This document shows positions 1-12,599 of a stretch of 64,000 nt of DNA, piece by piece. Source of the stretch: Undaria pinnatifida (Eukaryota; Sar; Phaeophyceae; Laminariales; Alariaceae); contig JABAKD010000001.1 of assembly GCA_012845835.1 (NCBI GenBank), positions 11,757,123 through 11,821,122 on the forward strand. Direction: 5' to 3'. The notes under the pieces are model-generated. The model was given only the letters and a program-made list of their open reading frames with translations, did not search any database and was not told the origin of the DNA. How positions within the stretch are numbered: position 1 is the stretch's first letter; each line of letters opens with the position of its first letter. Made by a program: the position numbers and the translations under genes.

Positions 1-180
1 ACCCGATCAAACATCGCGTACTTAGTATGGGTAGTTAAAATATACCCCGATGAGCTTCATTCAAGAATAAAATGCCCAGAAAAAACGAAAACTATATAAT
101 AATATGCCGGTAGCACAACCAAAATATCCGGGTACCTGTGGGCAGAGGTCATGGGTGGTCTCGCGGAGCCGACTCGAAAG

Positions 181-365
181 CCTGGACTCCACTCCGCGGA
201 TCATCGTACATTGCAACAACGCCCGCTCACGCGCGTTGCATCCGTAGTTTTGTATACGAGCCCTCTATCTACTGAAAAGCATGGAAGCTTGTGGACTCCA
301 CTTCGAGGGTCATCGTGTATTTATTGTGCAACAGCACCCGTTCACACGCGCGTTGCAACAGCAGT
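181..365. repeat. Diverged tandem duplication
   Basis: Two related segments (about 181-245 and 288-362) share a GGACTCCACT...TCATCGT core and the CGCGCGTTGCA end. No coding signal was recognised in 1-680. Confidence 0.5.
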
Positions 366-683
366 AGTAGTGCTTGAATCGAGCCCTCCACTCACTACTG
401 ATGATAGCTAGCGCAGTGGCATTGTACCAAGGCTATAGTCAAATATAGTGAGGTTACTTCTGCATTTTCAGGGGCTTACAGCCACTGTTGGTGCGAATGA
501 GTTGTCTTTTCTGCTTTGTGCTGTGGTTGGTCTCGAAATTATTAGGCTCCGCCATGGGAGTGTTTGATACTGATGTATGCTGTTCCGCCACGGTGTTGCT
601 CATGTTCGCTTTCCGATCGAGGTACTGCACTACCCGCGATAGAGTGGCTCGTGGAGTTCCCCCCCCTGCCGTAACGCGTGTCC

Positions 684-788
684 TTGTTGAGCCATTGTTG
701 AGCTATTGTTGAGCTATTATTGTTGAGCTATTGTTGAGCTATTGTTGAGCTACTGTTGAGCTATTATTGTTGAGCCATTGTTGAGCTG
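684..788. repeat. Minisatellite, unit TTGTTGAGCTA
   Basis: About nine copies of an 11-bp unit with a few CCA/ATT variants. Confidence 0.85.
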
Positions 789-1000
789 AGGCCTTGGATA
801 GAGTGATATAGTCTATACCTGGCGCATGCCTTATGAGGTTGCGTGTAACACGACAAGGCATTAGACTATGTACTTGTCCAAAGCGAGTAAGTTGGAACTG
901 TGCATTGCTACCACGGCGACACTTGTCGGCCAAGTAGATGACCAGCCTATTAAAAGCGTATACCATCGATGCAGACAGCAGAAAAACAAGTGGGACATAA

Positions 1001-1833
1001 GGCCATTTCTTATTATGCCGTCGGATTTGTCAGTCGAAAACGGCCTTTTTCGACTGAAGCCCCAATCGAGCTTTCTTACGCAGTCGAAAAAGGGCTTTTT
1101 CGACTTAACTTTTTTCGACTGAGTTTTTCGACTGGAGGCTCCAGTCGAAAAACTCGACTTTTTCGACTGGAGGCTCCAGTCGAAAAACTCGACTTTTTCG
1201 ACTGGATCCAGTCGAAAAACTCAGTCGAAAAAGTTTTTCACGTGTTTTTTTAACCGATCGCATCGCTCATCCCACCACCAAACACACACCCACACGGCCA
1301 CGCGGCCACACGGCCACACACTCATACCAAGTACCACACTGCAGTATCATACAAGGCACTGACGCTGGCTTGGCTATCCCAGCTGTTGCTTCTCGCAGCA
1401 AGTCAGCGTGGTGCATTCCTAGTTTTGCTCGCCAGCAGCGTGTATCACACGACGGCAGCAGCGCGCGGTCTCGATCCCATGCTGCCAACAACGGCTGTGG
1501 CTGCTGTGGCTTTGGCGGCTCTCGGCTGAGTGCAACTCCACGAACGTAGCTTTGGCGGCTTTCGGCTAAGCCCAAAGCCACCAACTCGCGGGGACGAGGG
1601 TTCCCCGAGCCGTTGCTCGCCGAGAAAGCGCGAAGCACAGAGCTGCCAACCGATTCCGACTGATGTACAGCAGTACTCCCTCACACCAACCGCCTCTAGG
1701 AAGAAGAGCACAAAAAGTATGAAATCGACTCGACTGACGATAAGAAGAAGGACCAGAAGAATCCAGTCGAAAAACAGTCCAGTCGAAAAGGGCCGTTTTC
1801 GACTGGCGGAATCCGACTGCATAAGAAATGGCC
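1001..1833. mobile_element. Harbinger-like non-autonomous DNA element (MITE)
   Basis: Terminal inverted repeats of about 55 bp (starting GGCCATTTCTTAT) lie at 1001-1056 and 1779-1833. They are flanked by TAA on both sides, which fits the 3-bp TWA duplications of PIF/Harbinger elements. Near the left end (1027-1235) there is a cluster of CAGTCGAAAAA and its inverse TTTTTCGACTG, forming nested palindromes. No transposase frame is present. Confidence 0.75.
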
Positions 1834-4800
1834 TAAAGCTCCGCATCTATTACTATAGAAATTAAAATACACTCCAGCTGTGTGATCGAATATTTTGTCG
1901 AAATTCATCTTTGCAAGCTGTGTGTGATACTCCGATCGCGCGTATTACGGGTTGTGTGTCCTCATTATTATGGATTGTTGTATAAAAACATCCTAAATAT
2001 ACGTCAGCTGCGAGTCTCGACAATTCTAGCGTCGATGCTTAGACTATAGTTGCAAGTTGCGTGAGACACCGGCATTTAGCTTCTATGATGGGCTATGGGG
2101 TTCAACTAACCAGCTTACACAGAGGTAGTAGACTATCTATTATGCATGTAATACACCCGGCTTGTTTTTTATTTTCACCGAATTTGTTTCTCTCAATGTA
2201 CAAGGAGGATGCCTAATTCGCGTGAGCTATCTATGTAGACTCTCCGGCAGTGTCAGTCGAGAAGCAATACGAGCTACATGCCACACACATGCATGCAGCA
2301 GTTACGAAGGCCGACGCAATACTTTTGACTCACCAGTATGTCGTCAGGAAGCAGCCGGCCAGGAGGTTGTGATGGACGTGCGCGAGGTGGAGCCTGCATA
2401 TATATATAGCCGAGAAAACACGGTCGCTCTTGCGCTCACGGAGGCCATAGTTTTTCTTTCAAACCCCCTGCCATACCAATACCCTGGGGTCCCTTGAAGA
2501 AGCACGACGTTGCAGGCCACAAGCAAAGAAGATAATGCGGGAAACGCGGAATAAACGGGACAAAGCAACAACGTTATGGTCAGGTTAAAACGTGTTTATC
2601 CCGATACAAGAACCGGCAAGTATGTAGTGAGTAGAAAAATACTCCGATCGATGATAAATCGAGGCCAGAAGCCAGAAGTAGGAGGGGGTTCGAGATCGCG
2701 CCTGGAAAACGTGTGCCCAACTTCGTGATTGGTGGTGTCTCGCGTGTATATCGACCTGCACGCGTCGCATCGACCGCCCGTTTGGGAACAGCCCCCCCTT
2801 CACTGATCGCTATTGCAGTGTCAAACAGCATAGATAGTAAAAAAAATGATTCGGGTCCTCACGTTAACCTGGGGCTAACTTGGACCGGAGGATCTGTTAT
2901 CCCCACCCAAAAAACTGATTTAAAAGAAGTGAAAGCGCAACCCGATGAGAAATGGCACATGGCCTAGCTAGGCATTCGACGAAAACAACCGAAAAGAAAA
3001 AAAGGCATTCCAGCAAAATTGATCATTGGGGGTTGAGGAGTGAGTCGTGAGGTTCAGAGGGGAAAACATTGCCTAAAAAAAGTGCTACCTCTAGTCTATG
3101 GTTACAACAAACAACGTCCTTGACGAGGCGTTTTTTTTTTCGGTTTTGTATGATCTTTGCAAAAAGAAAATCGCGTTGACTCAGCGGCCTTTTCGCCCTT
3201 CGTGTCTTCGTAGGCCGATTGGTACTGGTATTATAATAGCGTAAGTATATACCCTTTCTCGAGCTCTCGCGCGGTTGTTGTCAGCTCCATCATAGGGTTG
3301 TAAATCTTGCAATAATGAGGCATTATAGCCTCATTATTACGAGGTGGAGGGGGAATCTACAGGCTCTTTTTCGTTTGTTGTTTCGAATTGCCGCATCTTC
3401 GATCCCCTTTTCAATTCTGGATGTTTTGTTGGAATATTCTTTGATTGCCAGGTGATCTGCATCTACGACTATTCAGAGCGGCCTAATGCAATGGAGTGCT
3501 CTCCGTAGAAGGATAGTTTATGGATTCGACGTGAAACCACGTCATAGTTGAAGTGAAACCACGTGAAATTATATGTCACACTCACGCCAAGGCCATCATA
3601 GATGGACGGAAAAGTAGGTGCAAGCGTTTTCGGACAACAAGCAGGACGCCTCTCATCTCACGACCCTACCCTACCCTTCCATACCCCACCCTACCTTGCT
3701 CCGTTTTGCCTCTCCTCTGCTTATCGTTCTACTTGGTAGAGCAATGGCAATGTATGCGCCTCGAGTCCAGCCAGCAGGCCATGGGAGAGATGATAAAGAC
3801 ACTGGAAGCCATGACGGGCGCGCTTCCCAACAACGCATCCCCCACTCGGAGTACCATGGCAGTGTCGTCCCTGTTGGTATGCAAAAAAGCCCAGCTAAAA
3901 ACAACCCACCCGCTATTAACAATATATAAAATGAAAATACACTCCAGCTGAGAGATCGAAGATTTTGTCGAAACTCATCTTTGCAAGCTGTGTGTGATAC
4001 TCCGGTCATAATATATACCTGGTAGACTATAGTATGGAGTGATACTGTAAAACTCTGGGTCGATCCTACTAGTTAGTGTGGACCACCGCAAAAGACACTG
4101 CTAGGCACCACGCCGTGTGTTCGAGCCTTTGCCTTTCCTTCCGTTAGGAGTTGTTGTACAGCAACACCACGACAAAATATAAGCGAGGAGGGGAGACCAT
4201 TTCGGTGTCAAGTCGTAGACTAGTAGTAGTGTAGACTATTATACCTGGTATATATTATAAAAAAAACGAAAATGCACTCCAGCTGTGAGATCGAATATGT
4301 ACGACAATAAGTGATCGAAAATAATACCAGGTATTACTATACGTCGCAAGAAAGAACATATCAAGGGGGTAACTAATGTAATGTAGGTCGTCGAATCTAT
4401 GTGGGATTGTTGGTTCGGGTAAATGGTTCAGGTTTGGGGTTTGGGGAGACGAAATACCAGCATATCTGGTACCTAGGCGGAGCGTATACGCACAGCAGCA
4501 GTAGTAGTCTATACATGACGGGGAGGCAATGCAACTGATCAAAATAAAACTTATACAGTATTATTTTAAAAATAATGAAATACACTCCAAACTTCTTTAA
4601 AACTTATGTAGACTTTAGGCTATAATACCTGATATAATAAAAATATAAAGACACTCCAGCTGCTAGCTGTGAGATCGAAAATTTCGTCGAAACTCATCAT
4701 TTTTGCAACCTGTGCGTGATATTCCGATCCCGCGTATTACTGTGTGTGTCCTCATGAATGATATAGGTCGGCGACTCCCCTTCCTTGGAACTACAGTGTA

Positions 4801-5896
4801 GCTGTCAGGGTCAACAGGGTGACATTAATCAGTCTGTGCGCGGAAACTATGAAGGCCATTTTTGAGGGGGGGAAAATCTGACAGCTGAGCTGTGGAAGGA
4901 AATGCATCAGTTTATCAAGTAGTGTATGTATCCTGTAAGTCGTGTAACCGGTGAGGGGAGGGCAGAGTTTCTAAGGGCGTAGGGGCCGTGGTTCGAACAA
5001 GAAGAGGGAGCTGGGGGGACGGGGGGGCGGGGGGAGGGGACGGGCGGGGTAACCCAATCTATATAGACCTATTATTATACCAGATAGATATTACGTTGAG
5101 GAGCGGTTCCAATTAATTATGTAATGTGTTGCAAAGAAGAGGCGCAATAGCAACAGGCGGAGTAGTAGCGATAGGAGTGAAATTCATTAGTTTGTACTAT
5201 GGTACTGTTTCACGACACTTTTTTTATAGGTTAGACGTGGGGGAGACGATACTACTACAACAGATGAGCACCGGAAATGGAATGCATGGTTGGTCACCGT
5301 CAGAGCAGAGGCTTCGCTGGAGGCGCTGCCAGAACCCGCAACAGGAGGCACTGTGTCAAAGGCCCTCTTCGTTGAATGCACAGCCGTGGAGGAGGCGATC
5401 GTTTGACTTCATTTCCGCGGAAGGAGGTGCCAGAGGCGGTTGTTCTGCCTTCAGTATATATATATATTTAGTTAGTCTAGTCATCTAGATAAAACTACAT
5501 ACCAGCCCTCTGTGTGCTGAGGAATATTTTGGCTCCAAACGGGCGCTGCTGTATTCGACTACCAGGTACGCTATTTGCTACGATCAGTGTACTTCTGTAT
5601 ACATTTTCCCCTATTTTTTGCACATGACGCAATTGTATAGCTTGCTGGGGTACCCAATCAATCGGTCATTCATTGTTGATACTTCCATGTACGAGTATAT
5701 AGTTTATCATCCGGTACGAGGACTTAAAAACCTTGTCCCGAGCGAGTAGTCTAATATCATACCGCAAACAAACGGCAAAAAGGCCTGCGAAATATATATG
5801 CCCGAAATTTATACACACAGCAAGCAGTAGTCGCAACGTACGCGTTTCCCCTCTGGTAACGTTACCATGACGTGCACATAGATAGGCAGGGAGGAT
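1834..5896. other. Repeat-rich region without a recognised gene
   Basis: It holds four copies or fragments of a dispersed repeat (DR1) at about 1867-1970, 3930-4015, 4265-4305 and 4570-5040. DR1 carries the motifs ATACACTCCAGCTGTGAGATCGA, TCTTTGCAAGCTGTGTG and TGTGTGTCCTCAT. A G-rich stretch ends the last copy (5005-5050). Open frames here are short and show no family. Confidence 0.6.
4570..5050 (+). repeat. DR1 dispersed repeat, longest left-side copy
   Basis: It shares its order of motifs with copies at 9655-10040 and, inverted, at 51270-51395, 51700-52110 and 52130-52440: an AT-rich start, ACACTCCAGCTG, TCGTCGAAACTCATC, GTGTGTCCTCAT, GGTCGGCGACTCCCCTT, CTGACAGCTG and a G-rich end. The family has no visible coding capacity; its class is unknown. 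Confidence 0.7.
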
Positions 5897-6438
5897 GTTG
5901 GTTTAAGCCTGCGCGCAAGTCTGATGTATGATGAGAATGACTGCATAGAATCTACGGAGATGGTAGAGTAGAACTATTATTGATATGGTTGGCGGTCCCA
6001 ATCTTCGATATGTTCGAGATGAGCCCCCTTTGGCGCAGTGTACTAGTACTACTTCTGTTACTCAGTTCACTACTTTGTTATCCTCGGGTGTGCATGTTCA
6101 GAGTGGCTTCCGGGAGCGGGATCGACAATCTGTATGCCCCGCGTAGGGTGGCTCACGGGGAGATTGCTCTCGGTACCCGACCAGGGATCATCAGGCGGAG
6201 GAGAAGATAACAACATAGAGTATATATATTCAAGTACCGAAGATAACAAAATAATAGTGAACTGAGTAACAGCAGTAGTACTATTAATAGTACACGGCGC
6301 CAAAGGGGGCTCATCTCGAACATATCGAAGATTGGGACCGCCAATCATATCAATAGTTCTACTCTACACCATCTCCGTAGGTTCTATGCAGTCATACGCA
6401 TCATGCATCAGACTTGTGCGCAGGCATAACAAACCAAC
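5897..6438. mobile_element. Large foldback hairpin (about 190-205 bp arms)
   Basis: Arms 5897-6087 and 6234-6438 are inverted copies with scattered mismatches, around a 146-bp loop. The outer end is GTTGGTTT / AACCAAC. It could be a foldback element or, if transcribed, a long hairpin RNA. Confidence 0.8.
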
Positions 6439-8740
6439 AGTCGTCTCTTACATTTATACGAATGTTGTTGTTGTTCTCGCACAATCAAGTCCGTGGTCAC
6501 AGGACAGGATCCAGTCACTCTGGAGCCGAGGAATACCCCAAGGAAAAACACAAACAAAACTCAAGATTGTATCGGCAGCTACAAATGGTTTCGGCGCGGA
6601 ACAACACGTGCTCATCTATGCAACTGGTTCGAATTTCGAATCCCAGCAAGGCAACGTTGTGGCGCCCTAAGGGGTTCGCCTGCTAATAATAATAAAAACA
6701 GTCGGTGTGAAAACGTACCGGCACCCTGATAAGAACTCGAGTGATTGGTTTTAGGGTTCGTAATTACCAAAATTTGTAATATTTTGGAAAGGACGCATGT
6801 TCCACGTTAACTTCAGTATTAACAACTGTCCGATCTATTTTTTTCCCTGCATTTTGTTTAGGCTGAAATTCTTACAGTATGGTCGTTAGTTCATGTTGTG
6901 CTTCGTACATGCTTCCGCGTTGTCGCACCTGCTCTGTAACAGGTCAGGGGAGATTGTTGCGTGGATTTATCCGTCCCTCCGATTTCTACTACTATGCTGT
7001 ACCCGGAATATATACGTGTTGTCTCACATGTTTTCGTATGTCTGTGATGGCATCGTGATCAGAGTGATCAATAGCAGGCTGCCTGCGATTAGCGATTCGG
7101 GGAGGACTTTCTTACACGGTTCCGCCAACGACAAAATAAGAGGATTAACAACACAGCAGGGACACCAAATAAGAAACAGGGATATGAGCTCAGTCAGTCT
7201 GGATTTCCTATTTATTTCTTTTTCCCATTCTTATTATGTAGTCGATGCAGCCTCTTTTTTTCTTTTCGCCGCCCAGCAATCTTTTCTTTTTATCTTATCC
7301 TCTGTTTTATCATTCCCACGTAGAACGCGGGCTGATATGTACTTGTTGTACATAGTCTATACAAACTACAAATAAGTAATGTTGATGCCGCTGTTGACTG
7401 TACGTCTCGCGATTGGTCCCGCATGCTACGTTCGTGGTCCTAACCCTTCCGCGTGAACTCTTGCTGGTGGGCACGGATGCCGAGGAAATGCGTTAGACAC
7501 CGGACTTTGAACGTGTCCACCTGCGCTCCTTCCGCCTTCGCGGGCAATGAGTACCGCCGCTACCGTCAGCCATCTCTTCGATGTCTCCCCCACCTCCTCG
7601 CCTTCAATAGCATTGAAAAGATCTGGCCTCTCCTCGATCACTAGTCTATGGCTATCACTATCTTCTCGGGCCTCACCCGAGTTTTCCTGCCTTTCCCGCC
7701 GCCCCCTTCCTCCAACTCTGTGGTACTGGCAAGATTGCAGTTGATGAGCCACTCACGGCCAATCGCAATGAGTGGATGGAACGACGGAGCTCCCCGAGCT
7801 CGCTGGTCTTCAAATCCTCATCCTTGAGGGTGCGCCGCACATCGCAAACTCCACGGCGTGTCCAGGTAGGCAAAAGTCTCCCCTGGACCACCGCGCTTGC
7901 GCGTGGCGTTCTTCAACTCTTTGAACACTGCTGTGTCTTTCTGTTTAACCCGCCCAATCCGGAGAGAGGTTGGAGTTAACTGTAAACGACATTATTATTA
8001 GGCTTTTTGAGCACCGCAAGATCTGTGTCCCGGGTCTGGCTGCTGGATCTGCTCTTCTCCTCTTCTCCTCTCTCCTACCTGCTGAGGCAGACACGGCGTA
8101 CCGCGGTGAAATCTCGCACGGCTTCACGTGGTTTTCGACAATGACGCGCGTCATGCCATGGGTGCAACGAGACAATCTACTACTACTACCGGTGTACTCT
8201 TCGCGGAAGTGGGCACCTCCAAACATTAGGATATCCCCAAAGTCTCCAAACCCATGATGAGGCGAAACTGCCCGTCTCGGCTTTGGAACATATGTACACA
8301 TACATGAGTAAAGTATGTAGACGGTGCTGTTTTTGAGACTTGTTTCGTGTGGATGGCTTCTGTTCGTAGCCCTCGGCTTGTTGGTTTTGACGGCCATGTG
8401 ATCCAGCGAGAGTGCCCTTCATTAATTTGTTTCTTCAGCAATAGCAAGGGGAAACTTGGAACGAGCTTGTCGAGGGAGCTCTCCATGCGCGAGCTTTGAC
8501 GGCCCCGTACCTACCATCATCATGCCCCCGAAAGATATTTTCTTGAACCCCATACGCAATCAATCACTCTTCAACGTCGTTCGCTGGGTAGAACAGTCCA
8601 ACAGATGCAAGCCTTGACTGACTGTTGTTGCCTTCGATGCACCCCGAGAGCATGTCCTTATTCAAATGTACCTTTTTCATTCGGTTCAAAGGGTGCACCT
8701 CATTCGGCGAAATGGTATTCAGGGAGTTCGTTTCGAAAAG
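6439..8740. other. No recognised intact gene; S1 repeat at its left edge
   Basis: The S1 repeat family covers about 6455-6560: a GTT run, then GTGGTCACAGGACAGGATCC and GGAATACCCCA. Related copies occur at about 25080-25140 (inverted), 47080-47410 and 55640-55710 (inverted). The 160-codon frame at 6893-7375 is hydrophobic and low-complexity, with no family. A coding-like relic is listed separately at 7430-7950. Confidence 0.5.
7430..7950 (-). pseudogene. Coding-like relic, function unknown
   Basis: Three overlapping minus-strand frames give charged, protein-like stretches (for example DTAVFKELKNATRKRGGPGE, then RRTLKDEDLKTSELGELRRS, then ERPDLFNAIEGEEVGETSKR). Each switches frame, which suggests a broken gene rather than introns. 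No domain was recognised. Confidence 0.25.
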
Positions 8741-8756
8741 GCATGTGCGTCATCGA

Positions 8757-9057
8757 CAAGTGCTGCGATAGAGATATCCCCCGTTTTGGCAGAAAACAAC
8801 ATTTATTTTCGGAACGACGGGGCTCCTTATTAACCCAAAAATCGCCGGAATTTCACACAATGCATAGTTTGTAATATGTTTCGCGTGGTAAACCTATTAT
8901 AATTCAGCTAGACCATGAGATTTTGCTCATCGAGGAGCGTTTTAATTTCTCCAAATCAGTTTTTAGGGGACGTATCTGATACAACAACGCTCCTTGAGGG
9001 AGGAGATTATTTCATGAAAAAAAAGTGTGCACCTCTATCATCGTTGAAAGCGTCAAA
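8757..9057. mobile_element. M1 MITE copy (diverged)
   Basis: The left end resembles GTGCTRCGATAGAG and the right end resembles TGCACCTCTATC. Inside are the M1 marks ACGGGGCTCCTTA-AACCCAAAAATCG and CTCCAAATCAGTTTTTAGG. Confidence 0.6.
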
Positions 9058-9110
9058 TATATCGTAATATCCTGCCAAATGTGTTCCCTTAAGCCAGTGC
9101 GCGGTAGTGT

Positions 9111-9262
9111 TGTAAGGCTTAGTTTGGGTAACCTACGTATTGGTTGACCTTTTGCAAGTGGTCAAACGGACTAATACCCCACTAGACTAATACCTTAACA
9201 AATGGCGTCGTTGACAGACCATGTTTTTTTGGGGTGGTGGGTTCAAATCCCACATCCACATA
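9111..9262 (+). repeat. tRNA-derived repeat, left copy
   Basis: It contains a perfect T-arm-like GTGGGTTCAAATCCCAC (B-box type) at about 9235-9252 and upstream GGCGTCGTTGACAGACCATG. The 5' tRNA acceptor half is missing, so it is not a working tRNA gene. It is matched by an inverted copy at 10250-10410. Confidence 0.6.
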
Positions 9263-9264
9263 CA

Positions 9265-9654
9265 AACTTTTTCAGACTTTTCCCATGTCGGACTTGAAAC
9301 ATACCAAACATACTCTCGCCCCGTATACCCAGGAAATGAAACCGTTTGAATATTGACAGGTCCGCCCGTATATCCGGCCGACCTGCTATCCCGCCGTTTC
9401 AGGGGGGGAGAGTGTTATAATGCTTAGTTCGGGTAAGCTATTGGTAAACTTTTTTCAAGTAAGTGGTCAAACGGACTAATACCCCACTATTAATAATACC
9501 TTAGTCTATAGCACTCTTTCCCCCTGAAACGGCGGGATAGCAGGTCGGCCGGATATACGGGCGGACCTACCTGTCAATATCCAGGCGGTTTCATTTCCTG
9601 AGTATATGGGGAGGGTACGTTTCAAGTTCGACATGGGAAAAGTCTGAAAAAGTT
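9265..9654. mobile_element. Foldback hairpin (about 145-bp arms)
   Basis: Arms 9265-9414 and 9511-9654 are inverted copies (ends AACTTTTTCAGAC / GTCTGAAAAAGTT). The loop holds another copy of the CTTAGTTYGGGTAAGCTA segment that starts the tRNA-derived repeats. Confidence 0.85.
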
Positions 9655-10249
9655 AATTATAAAAAATGAAAATACACTCCATGTGTGAGATCGAAGATTT
9701 CGTCGAAACTCATCTTTGCAAGCTGTGTGATACTCCGATCGCGCGTATCACGAGTTGTGTGTCCTCATTAAGGATATGGGTCGGCGACTCCCCTTACAAC
9801 TACATACAGTGTAGCTATCAGGGTCAACAGGTCAGTCTGTGCGCGGAAACATCTATAAAACCCGTTTCTGAGGAGGACAAAATCTGACAGCTGTGGAGGG
9901 AAATGTATCCTTTTATCAAGTGAATCCTGTAAGTCGAATAACCGGTGACGGGGGGGGCGGAGTTTTGAAGGACGTGGGGGCCTGGTTTTGATCAAAAGCG
10001 AGCGGGGTTGGAGGGGGGGGGGGGGGGGGGGGGGGGCGGACGGGCGGGCAATTTGTGCATGTAAGCTATAAATCCTTTCAAGGGGATGAATCTGACGGTT
10101 TTGGAAAAAAAAAAAAAAATACACCAGTTTATCATTGGGGGGGGGGGGTGTTGGGGCGGGGGGGGAGCGGGGGGGGCAGCTCAATATGTGCGTGGAAACT
10201 ATACATTATTTTGAGGGGATAAATGTGACGGTTTGGAAATAATGCATCA
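9655..10249 (+). repeat. DR1 repeat with long G-runs
   Basis: It starts at ATACACTCCATGTGTGAGATCG and follows the DR1 order. G-homopolymer stretches at 10012-10036 and 10138-10175 follow. Two shorter, related ends (10040-10130 and 10185-10250) share GTGGAAACTATA and GACGGTTT motifs. Confidence 0.7.
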
Positions 10250-10410
10250 GTTTATTGTGGCGGATGTGAGATTTGAACCCACGACCCAAAAAACCCATGG
10301 TCTGTCGACAACGCCATTTATTTGTTAAGGAATTAATGGGGTATTAGTGCCGTTTGACCACTTGCAAAAGGTTAACCAATACGTAGCTTACCCAAACTAA
10401 GCGTTACAAG
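10250..10410 (-). repeat. tRNA-derived repeat, right (inverted) copy
   Basis: The reverse complement reads CTTAGTTTGGGTAAGCTACG, then GACAGACCATGGG, then GTGGGTTCAAATCTCAC and ATCCGCCA. The T-arm region and the GGTCGTGGGTTC context resemble the 3' half of a tRNA (Lys-like), but no 5' half is present. Confidence 0.6.
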
Positions 10411-11308
10411 AGTAGTTTGGAGTCTTGACTGCTGGCGTAAAAAATTGCGCTTCGTCAGCTGAAGTTCATCGTCAGTTGAATTCCAGGATGTGGATGATCG
10501 CCGTCCCCAAGCACTTGGGCGGACTGATGGTAGGTGTTGGATGCCGAACCCGCGTTGGGCAACGTAACAGTGCGTTAATTGATGCCCACCCTGGTTGGTT
10601 TTATTCGGGGTGGATAGCACGGGGTGCCTGCTCGCATTGTTTTTCGACATGCCCATCTAGATATCATGGATAAATTTATCCGCTACCACCGTCGACGTCC
10701 ATTCATTGTGAGGATCATCTTCCAGACTTGTGCGTTAGGTAGTCAAGGCAGGAGCTGCCTGATATACCACATATAATTATTGGTGATGGTGATAGAGCTA
10801 ATGGGCTGGTAGCACAATACTAGTACGAGTGCGGGAGACCCGGTGTGTACTTATTTTTTTATGGTTTACCATGGGTCGCGGATTTCCGACAGCTGCATTT
10901 TCGTCGTGCTTGTGGCCATAGATAGGTGGTTGGTGATGGGAGTCGGCTAAGGGTGGGTTGTCCTGTGTTTTGGAAGCAAGCTGTGGTGCGACTTTGATAA
11001 ACGACAAACAATACACGCGTATGTGTGTATGAGGCTATCACGATCTTGTGCCGTAGCATGTATGATCAGCCGTCCAACAGATATCGCGGAGCACGCACAC
11101 GCTCGCGCACGCTGCAGGGTTGTTAGCCTTGGGTACTAAAGAAATACGGTAGCTAGCTACCCTGGCCAGGGGTTCCGAGCCGAGAAAAAAGAACGAGGCT
11201 CGTTTACAGCGGCCCCGTACAGGCCGATTCAAGTATTGAAAAAACCTCATGATTATCTCCTCCACGAATACCGCTCGCAATATTTAGTCAAAGAAGAGTG
11301 GATTTTTC
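10411..11308. other. No feature recognised
   Basis: Short frames only, with mixed composition. No repeat family of this window was detected in 10420-11300. Confidence 0.5.
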
Positions 11309-11579
11309 GACGCGCGTGCTACGATAGAGGTGCACCACTTTTTTTTCTAATAACTACCCCTCGATTTGGGAGCTTAAGACCTCTCTAAGGCAAAAACTGA
11401 TTTGGAGAAAACCTAAGCTGCTACCGGGATCAAGAATACCATGGCCTACGTAGGTACACGACGAAAATCATGGAAAAAACAAATGGTCTGTTTCCATCGA
11501 TTTTGGGTTAAGGAGGCCATCAATGTAATCCAAAAATCGTTTCAGACGAAAAATGCTACGTCCAGCGTAGCATGCGTCT
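11309..11579. mobile_element. M1 MITE copy
   Basis: The ends are GACGCGCGTGCTACGATAGAGG and its near inverse CGTAGCATGCGTC. Inside are the family marks GATTTGGAGAAAA, CCATGGCCTACGTAGG and GATTTTGGGTTAAGGAG. Confidence 0.8.
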
Positions 11580-12599
11580 TTGGGTATCTTAACAACAGCG
11601 ACCCCCATGACCAGTGGAAGAGGGCGGCATGGCTATTCTTTCATTTTTACCGGCCTCGGACCGTCTCTAGGAGCGAAACTCGACTCGACCGATGAAAACG
11701 CCTTCGGTTTTTTCAATAATGTTCAGGCATTTTCCCAGCGGGGGCGAAAAAACAATTGCCCGTGACAATGCACGATCTGGTTGGACGTAACTCCAAGAGA
11801 TGTCTGCAGAATTTTTCACGTCGTAAATCGAAGTATCTGACCAGCCTGCCTTCTACATCAAGCAGAACTGAGCAAAAAAAACGGATCCTGCACTACAACC
11901 AAGTCCTTTGAAAGAAATAACGGAACTAACTCATTTTTACGCACAAAAGTCCAAATGTCCACGCCGTTTTTGAGGGATAGCCCCTGAAAATTTGCACACG
12001 TGTTCTTCATGCCTATCCCAAGGTCTGACCCGAGTGTATTTTTTAAATATATTTATTTTTCCACTAAAAAAAATCGGCTAAGTAAGGTAGTCAAATATGA
12101 ACCGACGAAACCTCAGGAAAAAAACTCAAAACAAAACAAAACAAACATCGGGTGAGGTCTTCGCAAGGGCACATAGAAGACGTGCAAAAATCACGGTCTG
12201 AAATCGAAAAGACGAACCGGACATTCGCCGGGGAACATATTTTGGGTTTTTGAACGTGAACCAACCTGTACCGTAGCCTTGTTGTGTCAAGACGGACCTC
12301 CATTCCTTTCGTCGATCGCCACAAGCAATCGTGAGCTCTCTCAAGGACACGCATGTCGTCTAACCTATATAGACACGGTGGCGGTGCGTCTTGATGTGTC
12401 TGGGGTGTATGGTTACGTGACAAACATGCCGCACGACGCGCACTGCTATGATATTACCTTCGAGCCAGGAGAAAGATAGCGACAACTCGCATGTGTGGGT
12501 TGTGGTTCAGGACGACGCGACTACACCGGACGGTGCGCTCGGAAACTTGGATGCCCCGCATGGGTATGTTGGCTATCATTATTCATGTTTGCTCTGTGT

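Noticed and set aside
5005-5050. G-rich tract as a promoter or telomeric element
   Set aside because: It is the end of a DR1 repeat copy; similar runs occur at the same place in other copies.
6893-7375. 160-codon plus-strand open frame as a membrane protein gene
   Set aside because: Its hydrophobicity comes from T-rich sequence. No signal, family or splice context supports it.
9195-9262. Functional tRNA gene
   Set aside because: A T-arm is present but the 5' acceptor and D-arm cannot pair. It is a repeat derived from a tRNA 3' half.
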